Positions 18,632-31,790 of a stretch of DNA of 64,000 nt are shown in pieces. The position numbers and the translations under genes were made by a program. This stretch comes from Pseudomonas sp. GOM6. Lineage in GTDB: Bacteria; Pseudomonadota; Gammaproteobacteria; Pseudomonadales; Pseudomonadaceae. Position 1 is the first letter of the stretch. Each line of letters opens with the position of its first letter. The stretch lies in contig NZ_JARPUS010000002.1 in assembly GCF_029537485.1 (NCBI RefSeq), positions 248,001-312,000 on the forward strand, given 5' to 3'. A model generated the notes under the pieces. The model made no database searches. It worked only from the letters and a program-made list of their open reading frames with translations, and was not told the origin of the DNA.

Positions 18632-19984
18632 ATGAGCGGGCTGTATATGCTGTTCGGTACGCTGATCGCCCTTGGGGTGCTGGTGACCTTTCACGAGTTC
18701 GGTCATTTCTGGGTGGCGCGGCGCTGTGGGGTAAAGGTGCTGCGCTTTTCCGTTGGTTTTGGCAGTCCGTTGGTGCGCTGGCATGACCGGCATGGAACGG
18801 AGTTCATGGTGGCCGCCATCCCGCTGGGTGGCTACGTCAAGATGCTTGATGAGCGTGAGGGTGATGTAGCACCCGAGCAGCTCGATCAAGCGTTCAATCG
18901 CAAACCGGTATTGCAGCGTATTGCCATTGTCGCAGCAGGGCCGATTGCCAACTTCCTGCTTGCTATCGCGTTCTTTTGGGCGATTGCCATGCTCGGCAGC
19001 CAGCAGGTGCGGCCGGTAATAGGCAAGGTCGAGCCGGATAGTCTCGCGGCTGCCGCAGGTTTGCAGGCTGGCCAGGAGATCGTCGCCGTGGATGGCGAGG
19101 CCACGGCAGGCTGGGCGGCGGTCAATCTGCAGCTGGTGCGCCGCTTGGGTGAAAGCGGCACCTTGGAGTTGCAGGTGCGTGAGCATGGTGCTCTGCAGGT
19201 AATGTCCCGTCAGGTGGTGCTGAATGACTGGCAGAAGGGCGTCGACGAGCCTGAGCCGCTGGCATCTCTTGGGCTAGTGCCTTGGCGGCCTGCGGTGTTG
19301 CCGGTGGTCAGTGAGCTTGATCCGGACGGTCCGGCCCAGGCGGCGGGCGTTCAGTTAGGGGATCGATTGTTGGCCCTCGATGATCAGGTGTTGGATGACT
19401 GGCAGCAGGTGGTTGACTGGGTGCGTCAGCGCCCGGGCGAGTCGGCGACATTGCGCCTGGATCGCGATGGCCGACAGGTCGAGTTGCCGCTGACTCTGGC
19501 CGAGCGTGGTGAGGGGCAGGCGCGTAGTGGTTATCTCGGGGTGGGCGTGAAGGGTGGCGAGTGGCCTGCCGACATGTTGCGCGAGGTCAGCTATGGTCCC
19601 GCCGAGGCGGTGCTTGAAGGCATGCGTCGTACCTGGGGTATGACGGTGCTAACCCTTGATTCGCTGAAGAAAATGCTGTTCGGCGAGCTCTCGGTAAAAA
19701 ACTTGAGTGGGCCGATAACCATTGCTAAAGTGGCGGGCGCTTCAGCTCAGTCGGGCGTCGCGGATTTCCTGAATTTCCTCGCCTATCTGAGCATTAGCCT
19801 GGGGGTTCTCAATTTGCTGCCCATTCCTGTGCTGGATGGGGGGCATTTGCTGTTTTACCTGGTCGAATGGGTGCGTGGTCGCCCACTGTCCGAGCGGGTA
19901 CAGGGCTGGGGTATTCAGATCGGTATCAGTCTGGTGCTGGGGGTCATGTTGCTGGCCCTGGTGAATGATCTGAGTCGTCTGTAA
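18632..19984 (+). CDS. rseP: Site-2 protease RseP (MucP)
   Basis: A 450-residue intramembrane zinc protease that cuts the anti-sigma factor RseA/MucA after DegS/AlgW, freeing sigma E/AlgU. HEFGH (21-25) lies in the first membrane segment, and the third zinc ligand, D402 in PVLDGGHLL, lies in a later one. Two periplasmic PDZ domains (about 105-195 and 200-285) sit between. GGAGG precedes the ATG. It forms the usual dxr-rseP-bamA order. Confidence 0.96.
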   Translation: MSGLYMLFGTLIALGVLVTFHEFGHFWVARRCGVKVLRFSVGFGSPLVRWHDRHGTEFMVAAIPLGGYVKMLDEREGDVAPEQLDQAFNRKPVLQRIAIVAAGPIANFLLAIAFFWAIAMLGSQQVRPVIGKVEPDSLAAAAGLQAGQEIVAVDGEATAGWAAVNLQLVRRLGESGTLELQVREHGALQVMSRQVVLNDWQKGVDEPEPLASLGLVPWRPAVLPVVSELDPDGPAQAAGVQLGDRLLALDDQVLDDWQQVVDWVRQRPGESATLRLDRDGRQVELPLTLAERGEGQARSGYLGVGVKGGEWPADMLREVSYGPAEAVLEGMRRTWGMTVLTLDSLKKMLFGELSVKNLSGPITIAKVAGASAQSGVADFLNFLAYLSISLGVLNLLPIPVLDGGHLLFYLVEWVRGRPLSERVQGWGIQIGISLVLGVMLLALVNDLSRL

Positions 19985-20004
19985 CGAATAGCTGAATTCC
20001 GAAT

Positions 20005-20031
20005 CTGCCGCGCTTTGCGGCAGTTTCTTTA
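20005..20031 (+). terminator. Hairpin between rseP and bamA
   Basis: CTGCCGC, a GCTTT loop and GCGGCAG are followed by TTTCTTTATT. It may terminate or attenuate transcription before bamA, letting bamA levels be set separately. Confidence 0.75.
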
Positions 20032-20058
20032 TTATCAGTTGGAATAAGAAAGGACTTC

Positions 20059-22455
20059 ATGAAACGTCTGCTGCTACCCGCGGTGCTCTCCGCACTGATG
20101 ATCGCCGAAGTTCACGCCGAGTCCTTCACTATCACTGACATTCAGGTCAACGGCCTGCAGCGGGTTTCCGCTGGCAGCCTGTTCGGCGCCTTGCCGCTGA
20201 ACGTGGGCGATCAGGTCGACGATGGCCGTTTGGTCGAGGCGACTCGTTCGCTGTTCAAAACGGGTTTCTTCCAGGATATCCAGCTGGGCCGCGATGGCGA
20301 TGTGCTGGTAATCAGTGTGGTTGAGCGTCCGTCGATTTCCACCATTGAAATCGAAGGCAACAAGGCGATCAGTACTGAAGACCTGATGAAGGGCCTGGAG
20401 CAATCCGGTCTGGCCGAGGGTGAGATCTTCCAGCGCGCTACCCTCGAAGGTGTGCGTAACGAGCTGCTGCGCCAGTATGTGGCGCAGGGCCGTTATTCCG
20501 CAGAGATCGAAGCAGAAGTTATTCCGCAGCCGCGTAACCGCGTTGCGCTGAAGATTGACATCAACGAAGGCTCGGTCGCAGCGATCCAGCACATCAACGT
20601 GGTGGGTAACAGCGTTTTCCCGGATGAAGATCTGGTCGGCCTGTTCGAGCTGAAGACCACCAACTGGCTGTCTTTCTTCAAGAATGATGACAAGTACGCT
20701 CGCGAGAAGCTCTCCGGTGACTTGGAACGTCTGCGCTCCTATTACTTGGATCGCGGCTACATCAACATGGATATCTCTTCTACTCAGGTATCCATCACAC
20801 CTGACAAGAAGCACGTGTACATCACCGTCAACGTCGACGAGGGCGAAAAGTACAGTGTCAGCGAGGTCAAGCTGTCCGGCGATCTGAAAGTGCCGCAGGC
20901 AGAAATCGAGAAGCTGATGCTGGTGAAACAAGGCCAGGTCTTCTCGCGCAAGGTGATGACTACCACCTCTGAGTTGATTACCCGTCGCCTGGGCAACGAA
21001 GGTTACACCTTCGCCAACGTCAACGGCGTGCCGCAGGCCAATGACGCAGACAAGACTGTTGCCATTACCTTTGTGGTCGATCCGGGCAAGCGTGCCTATG
21101 TCAATCGCATCAACTTCCGTGGCAATACCAAGACCGAAGATGAAGTACTGCGCCGCGAAATGCGCCAGATGGAAGGTGGCTGGGCGTCGACCTACCTGAT
21201 CGATCAGTCCAAGACCCGTCTGGAGCGTCTGGGTTACTTCAAGGAAGTCAACGTTGAAACCCCGCAAGTGCCGGGTAGCGACGATCAGATCGACGTCAAC
21301 TACAGCGTGGAAGAGCAGCCGTCCGGCTCCATCACTGCCAGCGTTGGTTTTGCGCAGAATGCCGGTTTGATCCTGGGCGGTTCTATCAGTCAGAACAACT
21401 TCCTCGGTACCGGTAACAAGGTCAGCCTGGGTCTGACCCGTTCGGAGTACCAGACTCGCTATAACTTCGGCTTCGTCGATCCCTACTGGACAGTGGATGG
21501 CGTCAGCCTGGGTTACAACGCCTTCTATCGCACCACTGACTACGATGAACTGGACGTAGATGTCTCCAGCTACTCGGTTGACAGTTATGGTGCGGGTGTC
21601 AGCATCGGCTACCCGATCAGCGAGACCTCGCGCCTGACCTACGGTCTGACCATCCAGCAAGATAGCCTGGACACCGGTTTCTACACCGTCGACGAAATCG
21701 TTGATTTCATCGAAGAGGAGGGTGACGACTTCCTCAACCTGAAAGCCTCCATCGGTTGGTCGGAGTCGACTCTCAATCGAGGTGTGCTGGCAAATCGCGG
21801 TCACTCGCAGAGCCTGGTACTGGAATCGACTGTTCCGGGTAGTGATCTGTCGTTCTTCAAGCTGGACTACCGTGGCCAGATTTTTGCGCCGCTGTCGAAG
21901 GACTACACCATGCGTTTCCATACCGAGCTGGGTTATGGCGATAGCTATGGTTCGACGTCTGAACTGCCGTTCTACGAGCATTACTATGCGGGTGGCTTCA
22001 ACTCGGTGCGGGGTTTCGAGGACAGCAGTCTTGGTCCTCGCAGCACGCCGAGCGTTGTCCGCAACTCGCAGGGTGAAATCGTCTTCGACACCGAGGACAA
22101 GTACGGCCGCTTTACAGACCCGGATCAGGATCCGTTGCCGTTCGGTGGTAACGTATTGATTCAGGGTGGTGCCGAGCTGCTGTTCCCCCTGCCATTTGTC
22201 AAGGATCAGCGCTCGCTGCGTACCTCGCTGTTCTGGGACGTGGGTAGCGTCTTCGATACCAATTGCACTGACAGCCAAAAGGCGCTCAGCGATAGCTGCG
22301 ATATCGACTTTGGTAACCTGGCCAGCTCAGTGGGTGTTGGTGTGACCTGGATTACCGCTCTCGGCCCGCTGAGCTTCAGTTTGGCGATGCCGGTGAAGAA
22401 ACCGGATGACGCGGATACCCAGGTATTCCAGTTCTCCCTGGGCCAAACTTTCTAA
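20059..22455 (+). CDS. bamA: Outer-membrane protein assembly factor BamA
   Basis: A 798-residue Omp85 protein, the core of the BAM complex (Opr86 in P. aeruginosa). Signal peptide is residues 1-20, ending AEVHA|E. Five POTRA domains occupy about 22-420, and the 16-stranded barrel the rest. The barrel-lid motif VRGF is seen in NSVRGFEDSSLG, and the protein ends in phenylalanine (SLGQTF), as needed for its own insertion. It precedes the chaperone gene skp by a 36-base gap. Confidence 0.97.
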   Translation: MKRLLLPAVLSALMIAEVHAESFTITDIQVNGLQRVSAGSLFGALPLNVGDQVDDGRLVEATRSLFKTGFFQDIQLGRDGDVLVISVVERPSISTIEIEGNKAISTEDLMKGLEQSGLAEGEIFQRATLEGVRNELLRQYVAQGRYSAEIEAEVIPQPRNRVALKIDINEGSVAAIQHINVVGNSVFPDEDLVGLFELKTTNWLSFFKNDDKYAREKLSGDLERLRSYYLDRGYINMDISSTQVSITPDKKHVYITVNVDEGEKYSVSEVKLSGDLKVPQAEIEKLMLVKQGQVFSRKVMTTTSELITRRLGNEGYTFANVNGVPQANDADKTVAITFVVDPGKRAYVNRINFRGNTKTEDEVLRREMRQMEGGWASTYLIDQSKTRLERLGYFKEVNVETPQVPGSDDQIDVNYSVEEQPSGSITASVGFAQNAGLILGGSISQNNFLGTGNKVSLGLTRSEYQTRYNFGFVDPYWTVDGVSLGYNAFYRTTDYDELDVDVSSYSVDSYGAGVSIGYPISETSRLTYGLTIQQDSLDTGFYTVDEIVDFIEEEGDDFLNLKASIGWSESTLNRGVLANRGHSQSLVLESTVPGSDLSFFKLDYRGQIFAPLSKDYTMRFHTELGYGDSYGSTSELPFYEHYYAGGFNSVRGFEDSSLGPRSTPSVVRNSQGEIVFDTEDKYGRFTDPDQDPLPFGGNVLIQGGAELLFPLPFVKDQRSLRTSLFWDVGSVFDTNCTDSQKALSDSCDIDFGNLASSVGVGVTWITALGPLSFSLAMPVKKPDDADTQVFQFSLGQTF

Positions 22456-22491
22456 TTTGCTAGACAACAGTGTTTGTTGCAGGAGTGCATC

Positions 22492-22995
22492 GTGCGTAAG
22501 TTGACTCAATTGGTTCTGGTTGCTGCCACCATGCTGGCAACCCCGGCCTTCGCCGAGATGAAGATCGCGGTGATGAACTATCAGATGGCCTTGCTTGAGT
22601 CGGATGCTGCGAAGAAGTACGCCGTCGACGCCGAGAAGAAGTTCGGCCCGCAACTGAACAAGCTCAAGCAGTTGGAAGGCGATGCCAAGCGTATCCAGGA
22701 TCGCTTGGTCAAAGATGGCGAGAAGATGCAGCAGGCCGAGCGTGAGCGCCTGGAGCTCGAGTTCAAGCAGAAAGCCCGCGATTTTCAGTTCCAGTCCAAG
22801 GAGCTGAACGAAGCCAAGGCCATTTCCGACCGTGACATGCTCAAGCAGCTCAAGCCGAAGCTGGATAAAGCGGTTGAGGAAGTGATCAAGCAGGGTAACT
22901 ACGATCTGGTGCTGGAGCGTGGCGCCGTTGTGGACGTCAAGCCGCAGTACGAGATCACCCGCCAGGTCATTCAGCGCATGAACTCGCTGCGCTGA
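22492..22995 (+). CDS. skp: Periplasmic chaperone Skp (OmpH)
   Basis: A 167-residue secreted holdase that carries unfolded outer-membrane proteins to BAM. Signal peptide residues 1-20 end in TPAFA|E. The remainder is charged, helical and lysine-rich (about 45-130), forming the tentacles of the trimer. The start is GTG 22492, with GCAGGAG at proper distance; a TTG 18 bases earlier is less likely. Directly followed by lpxD after 2 bases. Confidence 0.95.
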   Translation: MRKLTQLVLVAATMLATPAFAEMKIAVMNYQMALLESDAAKKYAVDAEKKFGPQLNKLKQLEGDAKRIQDRLVKDGEKMQQAERERLELEFKQKARDFQFQSKELNEAKAISDRDMLKQLKPKLDKAVEEVIKQGNYDLVLERGAVVDVKPQYEITRQVIQRMNSLR

Positions 22996-22997
22996 AG

Positions 22998-24056
22998 ATG
23001 AACGCTCCGTTCTTTACCCTCGGCCAATTGGCCGAGCGTCTCGGCGCCACCCTGCGCGGTGCTGCGGACAAGCCGATTCGCGGCCTGGCGACCTTGCAGG
23101 ACGCCGGTCCGGATCAGCTGAGTTTTCTGGCCAATGCCCAGTACCGCAAGTTTCTCCCCGAAACCCGTGCTGGCGTAGTGCTGCTGACTGAGGCCGATGC
23201 TGAGGGTTATGCCGGCGATGTGTTGCTGGTGGCGAATCCCTATCTGGCTTTTGCCCGTATATCCCATTTGTTTGATCCTAAGCCCGTCGCGCCCGCCGGG
23301 GTGCACTCGACTGCTGTGATCGCTGACGACGCTCAGGTTGATCCGAGCGCCAGTGTCGGTGCGTACGCGGTTATCGAGAGTGAGGCGCGGATAGCCGCTG
23401 GTGTTCGCATCGGTGCACATTGTGTGATCGGTGCCCGTAGCGAAGTAGGCGAAGACAGCTGGCTGGCGCCACGTGTGACCTTGTATCACGACGTCAAACT
23501 CGGCAAACGTGTAGTGATTCAATCCGGCGCTGTGCTCGGCGGTGAAGGTTTCGGTTTTGCCAATGAGAAGGGCGTCTGGCAGAAGATTGCACAGATTGGT
23601 GGCGTGGTGCTGGGCGACGATGTGGAAGTCGGCGCCAATACCACCATCGATAGAGGTGCCCTGGCTGACACCGTGATCGGCAACGGTGTGAAGCTGGATA
23701 ACCAGATCATGATTGCGCACAACGTACAGGTCGGCGAGCACACCGCGATGGCTGGCTGCGTGGGCATTTCCGGCAGTACAAAGATCGGCAAACACTGCAT
23801 GATCGCTGGCGGTGTTGGCATGGTTGGGCACATCGAGGTGTGCGACAACGTGTTCGTCACTGGCATGACCATGGTGACCCGTTCGATCACCGAGCCGGGC
23901 GCCTACTCTTCCGGTACGGCCATGCAGACCGCAGCCGACTGGAAGAAGAGCGCGGCTCGCATACGTCAACTGGATGACATGGCAAAGCGTCTGCGCGAGC
24001 TGGAAAAGCGCCTTGCCGCCGTGACCTCTAACGATCAGGCCTCATCAGATGCCTGA
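22998..24056 (+). CDS. lpxD: UDP-3-O-acylglucosamine N-acyltransferase
   Basis: A 352-residue trimeric acyltransferase, third step of lipid A synthesis, which N-acylates UDP-3-O-acyl-glucosamine from acyl-ACP. An N-terminal uridine-binding domain (1-100) is followed by a long left-handed beta-helix of hexapeptide repeats. The catalytic histidine is probably in [16 protein letters not shown]-terminal coiled helix (about 310-345) ends the protein. The gene starts 2 bases after skp. Confidence 0.96.
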   Translation: MNAPFFTLGQLAERLGATLRGAADKPIRGLATLQDAGPDQLSFLANAQYRKFLPETRAGVVLLTEADAEGYAGDVLLVANPYLAFARISHLFDPKPVAPAGVHSTAVIADDAQVDPSASVGAYAVIESEARIAAGVRIGAHCVIGARSEVGEDSWLAPRVTLYHDVKLGKRVVIQSGAVLGGEGFGFANEKGVWQKIAQIGGVVLGDDVEVGANTTIDRGALADTVIGNGVKLDNQIMIAHNVQVGEHTAMAGCVGISGSTKIGKHCMIAGGVGMVGHIEVCDNVFVTGMTMVTRSITEPGAYSSGTAMQTAADWKKSAARIRQLDDMAKRLRELEKRLAAVTSNDQASSDA

Positions 24057-24101
24057 TCGTGCCCGAGGCACGCCCCCCTATTTAGTAAAGGCTTTCCGCA
24101 C

Positions 24102-24542
24102 ATGATGGACATCAACGAGATTCGCGAATATCTGCCGCACCGCTACCCTTTCCTGTTGGTGGATCGGGTCGCCGAGCTGGATATCGAAGGCAAGAGCATT
24201 CGCGCTTACAAGAATGTCAGCATCAACGAGCCTTTCTTCAACGGCCATTTCCCCGAGCATCCGATTATGCCGGGCGTGCTGATCATTGAAGCCATGGCCC
24301 AGGCTGCCGGCATCCTGGGTTTCAAGATGCTGGATGTGAAGCCGGCCGATGGCACCCTTTACTATTTCGTCGGTTCGGACAAGCTGCGCTTTCGCCAGCC
24401 AGTGCTGCCCGGTGATCAGCTGATCCTTGAGGCCAAGTTTCTCAGCGTCAAACGCAGTATCTGGAAGTTCGAGTGCCGTGCCAGTGTCGATGGCAAGGAA
24501 GTCTGCTCGGCCGAAATCATCTGTGCGGAACGCAAGCTATGA
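24102..24542 (+). CDS. fabZ: 3-hydroxyacyl-ACP dehydratase FabZ
   Basis: A 146-residue hot-dog-fold dehydratase of fatty acid elongation. The catalytic His and Glu are in [20 protein letters not shown] (47-66): H48 and the glutamate of IIEA. Two start codons in a row (ATGATG); the first is used here. Its ATGA 3' end is the start of lpxA. FabZ and LpxA compete for the same 3-hydroxyacyl-ACP pool, so their coupling is biologically sensible. Confidence 0.97.
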   Translation: MMDINEIREYLPHRYPFLLVDRVAELDIEGKSIRAYKNVSINEPFFNGHFPEHPIMPGVLIIEAMAQAAGILGFKMLDVKPADGTLYYFVGSDKLRFRQPVLPGDQLILEAKFLSVKRSIWKFECRASVDGKEVCSAEIICAERKL

Positions 24543-25315
24543 GTTTGATTGACCCTCGCGCCATCATCGATCCGTCGGCCAAGCTGGCTGCGGATGTCCA
24601 GGTCGGCCCCTGGTCGATCATCGGGCCCGATGTGGAAATTGGTGAGGGTACAGTGGTCGGCCCGCATGTGGTGCTCAAGGGGCCCACCGTGATCGGTCGA
24701 CACAACAAGATCTACCAGTTTTCCTCGGTGGGCGAGGACACCCCAGACCTCAAGTACAAGGGCGAGCCGACCCGCTTGGTCATCGGCGATCACAATGTGA
24801 TCCGCGAGGGTGTCACCATTCACCGTGGCACGGTGCAGGACCGCAGTGAGACCACCATTGGCGATCACAACCTGCTGATGGCCTATGTTCATATCGGTCA
24901 TGACAGCGTGATCGGTAATCACTGCATTCTGGTCAACAACACCGCTCTCGCCGGTCACGTTCATATGGATGACTGGGCGATTCTTTCCGGCTTCACCCTG
25001 GTGCATCAGTTCTGCCGCATCGGCGCGCACAGCTTTTCCGGTATGGGCACCGCCATCGGCAAGGATGTTCCAGCCTATGTCACCGTGTTCGGCAATCCTG
25101 CCGAAGCGCGCAGCATGAACTTCGAGGGCATGCGTCGCCGTGGCTTCAGCACCGAGGCCATCGCCGCGCTGCGTCGCGCCTACAAGGTGGTCTATCGACA
25201 GGGTCTCACCGTCGAGCAGGCGCTCACCGAGATGGCCGAGTCCGCGGCGCAGTTCCCCGAAGTCGCGGTGTTCCGTGACTCGATCCAGGCTTCGACCCGC
25301 GGCATCACGCGCTGA
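24539..25315 (+). CDS. lpxA: UDP-N-acetylglucosamine acyltransferase
   Basis: A 258-residue trimeric acyltransferase, first step of lipid A synthesis. Left-handed beta-helix repeats fill residues 1-185 and a helical domain the rest. The catalytic histidine is in [16 protein letters not shown]-x-H substrate-selectivity residues that set acyl length were not analysed; Pseudomonas LpxA is usually C10-specific. The start ATG overlaps fabZ by 4 bases. Confidence 0.96.
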   Translation: MSLIDPRAIIDPSAKLAADVQVGPWSIIGPDVEIGEGTVVGPHVVLKGPTVIGRHNKIYQFSSVGEDTPDLKYKGEPTRLVIGDHNVIREGVTIHRGTVQDRSETTIGDHNLLMAYVHIGHDSVIGNHCILVNNTALAGHVHMDDWAILSGFTLVHQFCRIGAHSFSGMGTAIGKDVPAYVTVFGNPAEARSMNFEGMRRRGFSTEAIAALRRAYKVVYRQGLTVEQALTEMAESAAQFPEVAVFRDSIQASTRGITR

Positions 25316-25316
25316 T

Positions 25317-26450
25317 ATGGCGGCTACGTTACGTGTCGCGCTGGTCGCTGGCGAAGCGTCCGGCGATATTCTCGGCGCCGGTCTGATGCAGGCGCTCAAG
25401 ATGCGCTATCCACAAGTCGAATTCCTCGGTGTTGGCGGGCCGCGCATGGGGGCCGAAGGCCTGGTTTCTAAGTTTCCCATGGAGCGCCTCGCGGTGATGG
25501 GGCTGATCGAGGTGCTTGGTCGCCTGCGCGAGCTGCTCGGGCGGCGCAAGCGACTGATTGCCGAGCTGATTGCCGCCAAGCCGGATGTCTTCATCGGCAT
25601 CGATGCCCCCGACTTCAACCTGACCCTCGAACTCAAGCTGCGTGAGGCAGGGATCAAGACCGTGCATTACGTCAGCCCGTCCGTCTGGGCCTGGCGCCAG
25701 AAGCGGGTGCTGAAGATTCGTCAGGCCTGCGATCTGATGCTGACCCTGTTCCCCTTTGAGGCGCGCTTCTACCTGGATCATCAGGTACCGGTGCGCTTCG
25801 TCGGTCATCCGCTGGCCAATACCATTCCTCTGCAGGCCGATCGTGCAGGTGCCCGCGAGGCGCTGGGCATGGGCTTGGAGGACGCAGTGGTTGCCTTGCT
25901 GCCCGGCAGTCGTGGCGGTGAGGTGGCGCGCCTGGGCGCGTTGTTCCTCGACGCTGCTGAGCGTCTGCGCGCCCTGCGTCCGGGCGTGCGCTTCGTGCTC
26001 CCTTGTGCCAATGCCGAGCGCCGCGCCCAGCTGGAGGCCATGCTGGTCGATCGTGATCTGCCGCTGTTGCTGCTCGACGGCCGCTCCCACGAGGCGCTGA
26101 CGGCCTGCGACGCGGTGCTGATCGCTTCCGGTACCGCCACCCTCGAGGCGCTGCTGCACAAGCGGCCGATGGTGGTGGCCTACAAGGTCGCGCCACTGAC
26201 CTACCGCATTCTCAAGCATCTGGTGAAGAGCCCGTACATCTCGCTGCCCAACCTGCTGGCTGAACGCATGCTGGTACCCGAGCTGATCCAGGACGCTGCC
26301 ACCCCGGATGCCCTGGCTCAGGCGCTGGCCCCCCTGCTGGATAACGGCGCCGTGCAGACCGAAGGTTTCGACACCATTCACCGCGCCCTGCGTCAGGATG
26401 CCTCGCAGCAGGCTGCGGACGCCGTGCTCAAGCTGGTAGGGCGGGCCTGA
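25317..26450 (+). CDS. lpxB: Lipid-A-disaccharide synthase
   Basis: A 377-residue GT19 inverting glycosyltransferase that joins lipid X to UDP-2,3-diacylglucosamine. It begins one base after the lpxA stop (TGATATG). [16 protein letters not shown] (10-25) and the C-terminal [20 protein letters not shown] are the family motifs. Its stop overlaps rnhB (TGATG). An earlier in-frame start inside lpxA would only add translated lpxA sequence in another frame. Confidence 0.96.
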   Translation: MAATLRVALVAGEASGDILGAGLMQALKMRYPQVEFLGVGGPRMGAEGLVSKFPMERLAVMGLIEVLGRLRELLGRRKRLIAELIAAKPDVFIGIDAPDFNLTLELKLREAGIKTVHYVSPSVWAWRQKRVLKIRQACDLMLTLFPFEARFYLDHQVPVRFVGHPLANTIPLQADRAGAREALGMGLEDAVVALLPGSRGGEVARLGALFLDAAERLRALRPGVRFVLPCANAERRAQLEAMLVDRDLPLLLLDGRSHEALTACDAVLIASGTATLEALLHKRPMVVAYKVAPLTYRILKHLVKSPYISLPNLLAERMLVPELIQDAATPDALAQALAPLLDNGAVQTEGFDTIHRALRQDASQQAADAVLKLVGRA

Positions 26451-27058
26451 TGCAACTGGGGCTGGACTTTGCTCTGGTCGAACAACTGGTCGCCGGCGTC
26501 GACGAAGTGGGCCGTGGCCCGCTCTGCGGCCCGGTAGTGACTGCTGCGGTGATTCTCGATCCGGCCCGGCCGATAGCCGGTCTCAACGACTCGAAGAAGC
26601 TCAGCGAGGCGCGCCGCGACAAGCTGTTCGATGAGATTCGCGAGAAGGCTCTGGCCTGGTGTATCGCCCGCGCCGAGGTGGAAGAGATCGATCGCCTCAA
26701 CATCCTGCATGCCACCATGCTGGCCATGCAGCGTGCGGTGGAGGGGCTGCAGGTCACGCCGAGGCTGGCACTGATTGACGGTAACCGCTGCCCAAAGCTG
26801 GCGGTGCCCAGCGCACCGGTGGTGGGTGGCGACGCGCAGGTGCCGGCCATTGCCGCCGCTTCGATCCTTGCCAAAGTTAGTCGCGACCGCGAGATGGCCG
26901 AGCTGGATGCGCTCTACCCAGGCTACGGCATCGCCGGGCACAAGGGTTATCCCACGCCGGTACATCTGGAGGCTCTCAAGCGCCTGGGGGCCACGCCCAT
27001 CCATCGGCGTTCCTTTGCGCCGGTGCGCCAGGCGCTGGAAGCGGCCGCTCAGCAGTAG
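26450..27058 (+). CDS. rnhB: Ribonuclease HII
   Basis: A 202-residue type 2 RNase H that cuts RNA at RNA-DNA junctions and single ribonucleotides in DNA. The DEVGRG motif (20-25) supplies the first acidic pair, and the rest of the metal site lies in LIDGNR and the later aspartates of RDREMAELD. It overlaps the lpxB stop by one base and precedes dnaE, the usual order. Confidence 0.96.
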   Translation: MQLGLDFALVEQLVAGVDEVGRGPLCGPVVTAAVILDPARPIAGLNDSKKLSEARRDKLFDEIREKALAWCIARAEVEEIDRLNILHATMLAMQRAVEGLQVTPRLALIDGNRCPKLAVPSAPVVGGDAQVPAIAAASILAKVSRDREMAELDALYPGYGIAGHKGYPTPVHLEALKRLGATPIHRRSFAPVRQALEAAAQQ

Positions 27059-27083
27059 ATGGCTGCGGCTGTCCTTTGTAACC

Positions 27084-27112
27084 AGGCCCGGTACAATCCG
27101 GGCCTTATCGTT
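27084..27112 (+). terminator. Hairpin between rnhB and dnaE
   Basis: AGGCCCGG and its complement enclose a TACAAT loop, followed by TATCGTTT. The T-tract is imperfect. The TACAAT loop could itself serve as a -10 for dnaE, though no good -35 is seen. Confidence 0.5.
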
Positions 27113-27135
27113 TCTGTGTCACCAACGGGATTGCC

Positions 27136-30669
<3,534 letters not shown>

Positions 30670-30781
30670 GCGGCAGGTATCTGCCCTTGGCCTCGACCGC
30701 TGGCGTTCTATCCCGTAAGGTAGGGCGCCATATGGAATCAGCCGCCCCCGGCCGCCAGGCCGCTGACGCAAACGGATGCCT

Positions 30782-31732
30782 ATGAACCCGAACTTTCTCG
30801 ACTTCGAACAGCCGATCGCCGACCTGCAAGCCAAGATCGAAGAGTTGCGTCTGGTCGGTAACGACAACGCGCTGAACATCACCGACGAGATTGCCCGCCT
30901 GCAAGACAAGAGCAGCGAGCTGACCAAGAGCATCTTCGGCAATCTCAGCAGCTGGCAGATCTCCCAGCTCTCGCGCCACCCGCGCCGCCCCTACACCCTG
31001 GACTACATCGAACACCTCTTCACCGAGTTCGACGAACTGCACGGCGACCGTCATTTCTCCGACGATGCCGCCATCGTCGGGGGTGTGGCTCGCATGGGCG
31101 ACAAGCCGGTGATGGTCATCGGTCACCAGAAAGGCCGTGAGGTGCGCGAGAAGGTGCGCCGCAACTTCGGTATGCCGCGTCCGGAAGGCTATCGCAAGGC
31201 CTGCCGGCTGATGGAAATGGCCGAGCGCTTCAAGCTGCCGATCCTGACCTTTATCGACACGCCGGGCGCCTATCCGGGCATCGATGCCGAGGAGCGTAAC
31301 CAGAGCGAAGCCATCGCCTGGAATCTGCGTGTCATGTCTCGCCTGAAGACTCCGATCATTGCCACCGTCATTGGTGAGGGTGGTTCCGGCGGTGCGCTGG
31401 CCATTGGTGTGTGCGATCAGCTGAACATGCTGCAGTACTCCACCTACTCGGTGATCTCGCCGGAAGGTTGCGCCTCCATCCTGTGGAAAACCGCCGAGAA
31501 GGCGCCGGACGCCGCCGAGGCCATGGGCATTACCGCCGAGCGCCTGAAAGGCTTGGGCATCGTCGACAAGGTGATCGGCGAGCCGCTGGGTGGCGCTCAT
31601 CGTGATCCGGCCGCTGCTGCGGCCAGCATCCGCAAGGAGCTGGAAGGGCAGTTGGATGAGCTGCTCAAGCTCGATAGCGAGCAACTGCTGGCGCGCCGTT
31701 ACGAGAAACTGATGAGCTTCGGTGTAGCCTGA
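30782..31732 (+). CDS. accA: Acetyl-CoA carboxylase carboxyltransferase alpha subunit
   Basis: A 316-residue subunit of the carboxyltransferase half of ACC, which makes malonyl-CoA for fatty acids. Typical family segments are [31 protein letters not shown] and the oxyanion-hole region [19 protein letters not shown]. The start at ATG 30782 ([10 protein letters not shown]) matches the family; ATG 30776 would add two residues. No clear ribosome site for either. AccD is encoded elsewhere. Confidence 0.96.
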   Translation: MNPNFLDFEQPIADLQAKIEELRLVGNDNALNITDEIARLQDKSSELTKSIFGNLSSWQISQLSRHPRRPYTLDYIEHLFTEFDELHGDRHFSDDAAIVGGVARMGDKPVMVIGHQKGREVREKVRRNFGMPRPEGYRKACRLMEMAERFKLPILTFIDTPGAYPGIDAEERNQSEAIAWNLRVMSRLKTPIIATVIGEGGSGGALAIGVCDQLNMLQYSTYSVISPEGCASILWKTAEKAPDAAEAMGITAERLKGLGIVDKVIGEPLGGAHRDPAAAAASIRKELEGQLDELLKLDSEQLLARRYEKLMSFGVA

Positions 31733-31750
31733 TTCCAGGTGGGATAGAGA

Positions 31751-31781
31751 CAACGGGCCTTCGGGCCCGTTGTTGTTTTAA
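31751..31781 (+). terminator. Terminator after accA
   Basis: A 9-bp stem CAACGGGCC with a UUCG tetraloop, followed by TTGTTTTAA. This is a strong Rho-independent terminator between accA and tilS. Confidence 0.88.
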
Positions 31782-31790
31782 GCTTGGCCG

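Noticed and set aside
20074..22278. A 734-codon frame antisense to bamA
   Set aside because: Same codon-bias effect; no recognisable domain, and bamA is complete on the other strand.
30670..30781. Possible terminator between dnaE and accA
   Set aside because: Only weak GC palindromes and no T-tract were found in this gap.
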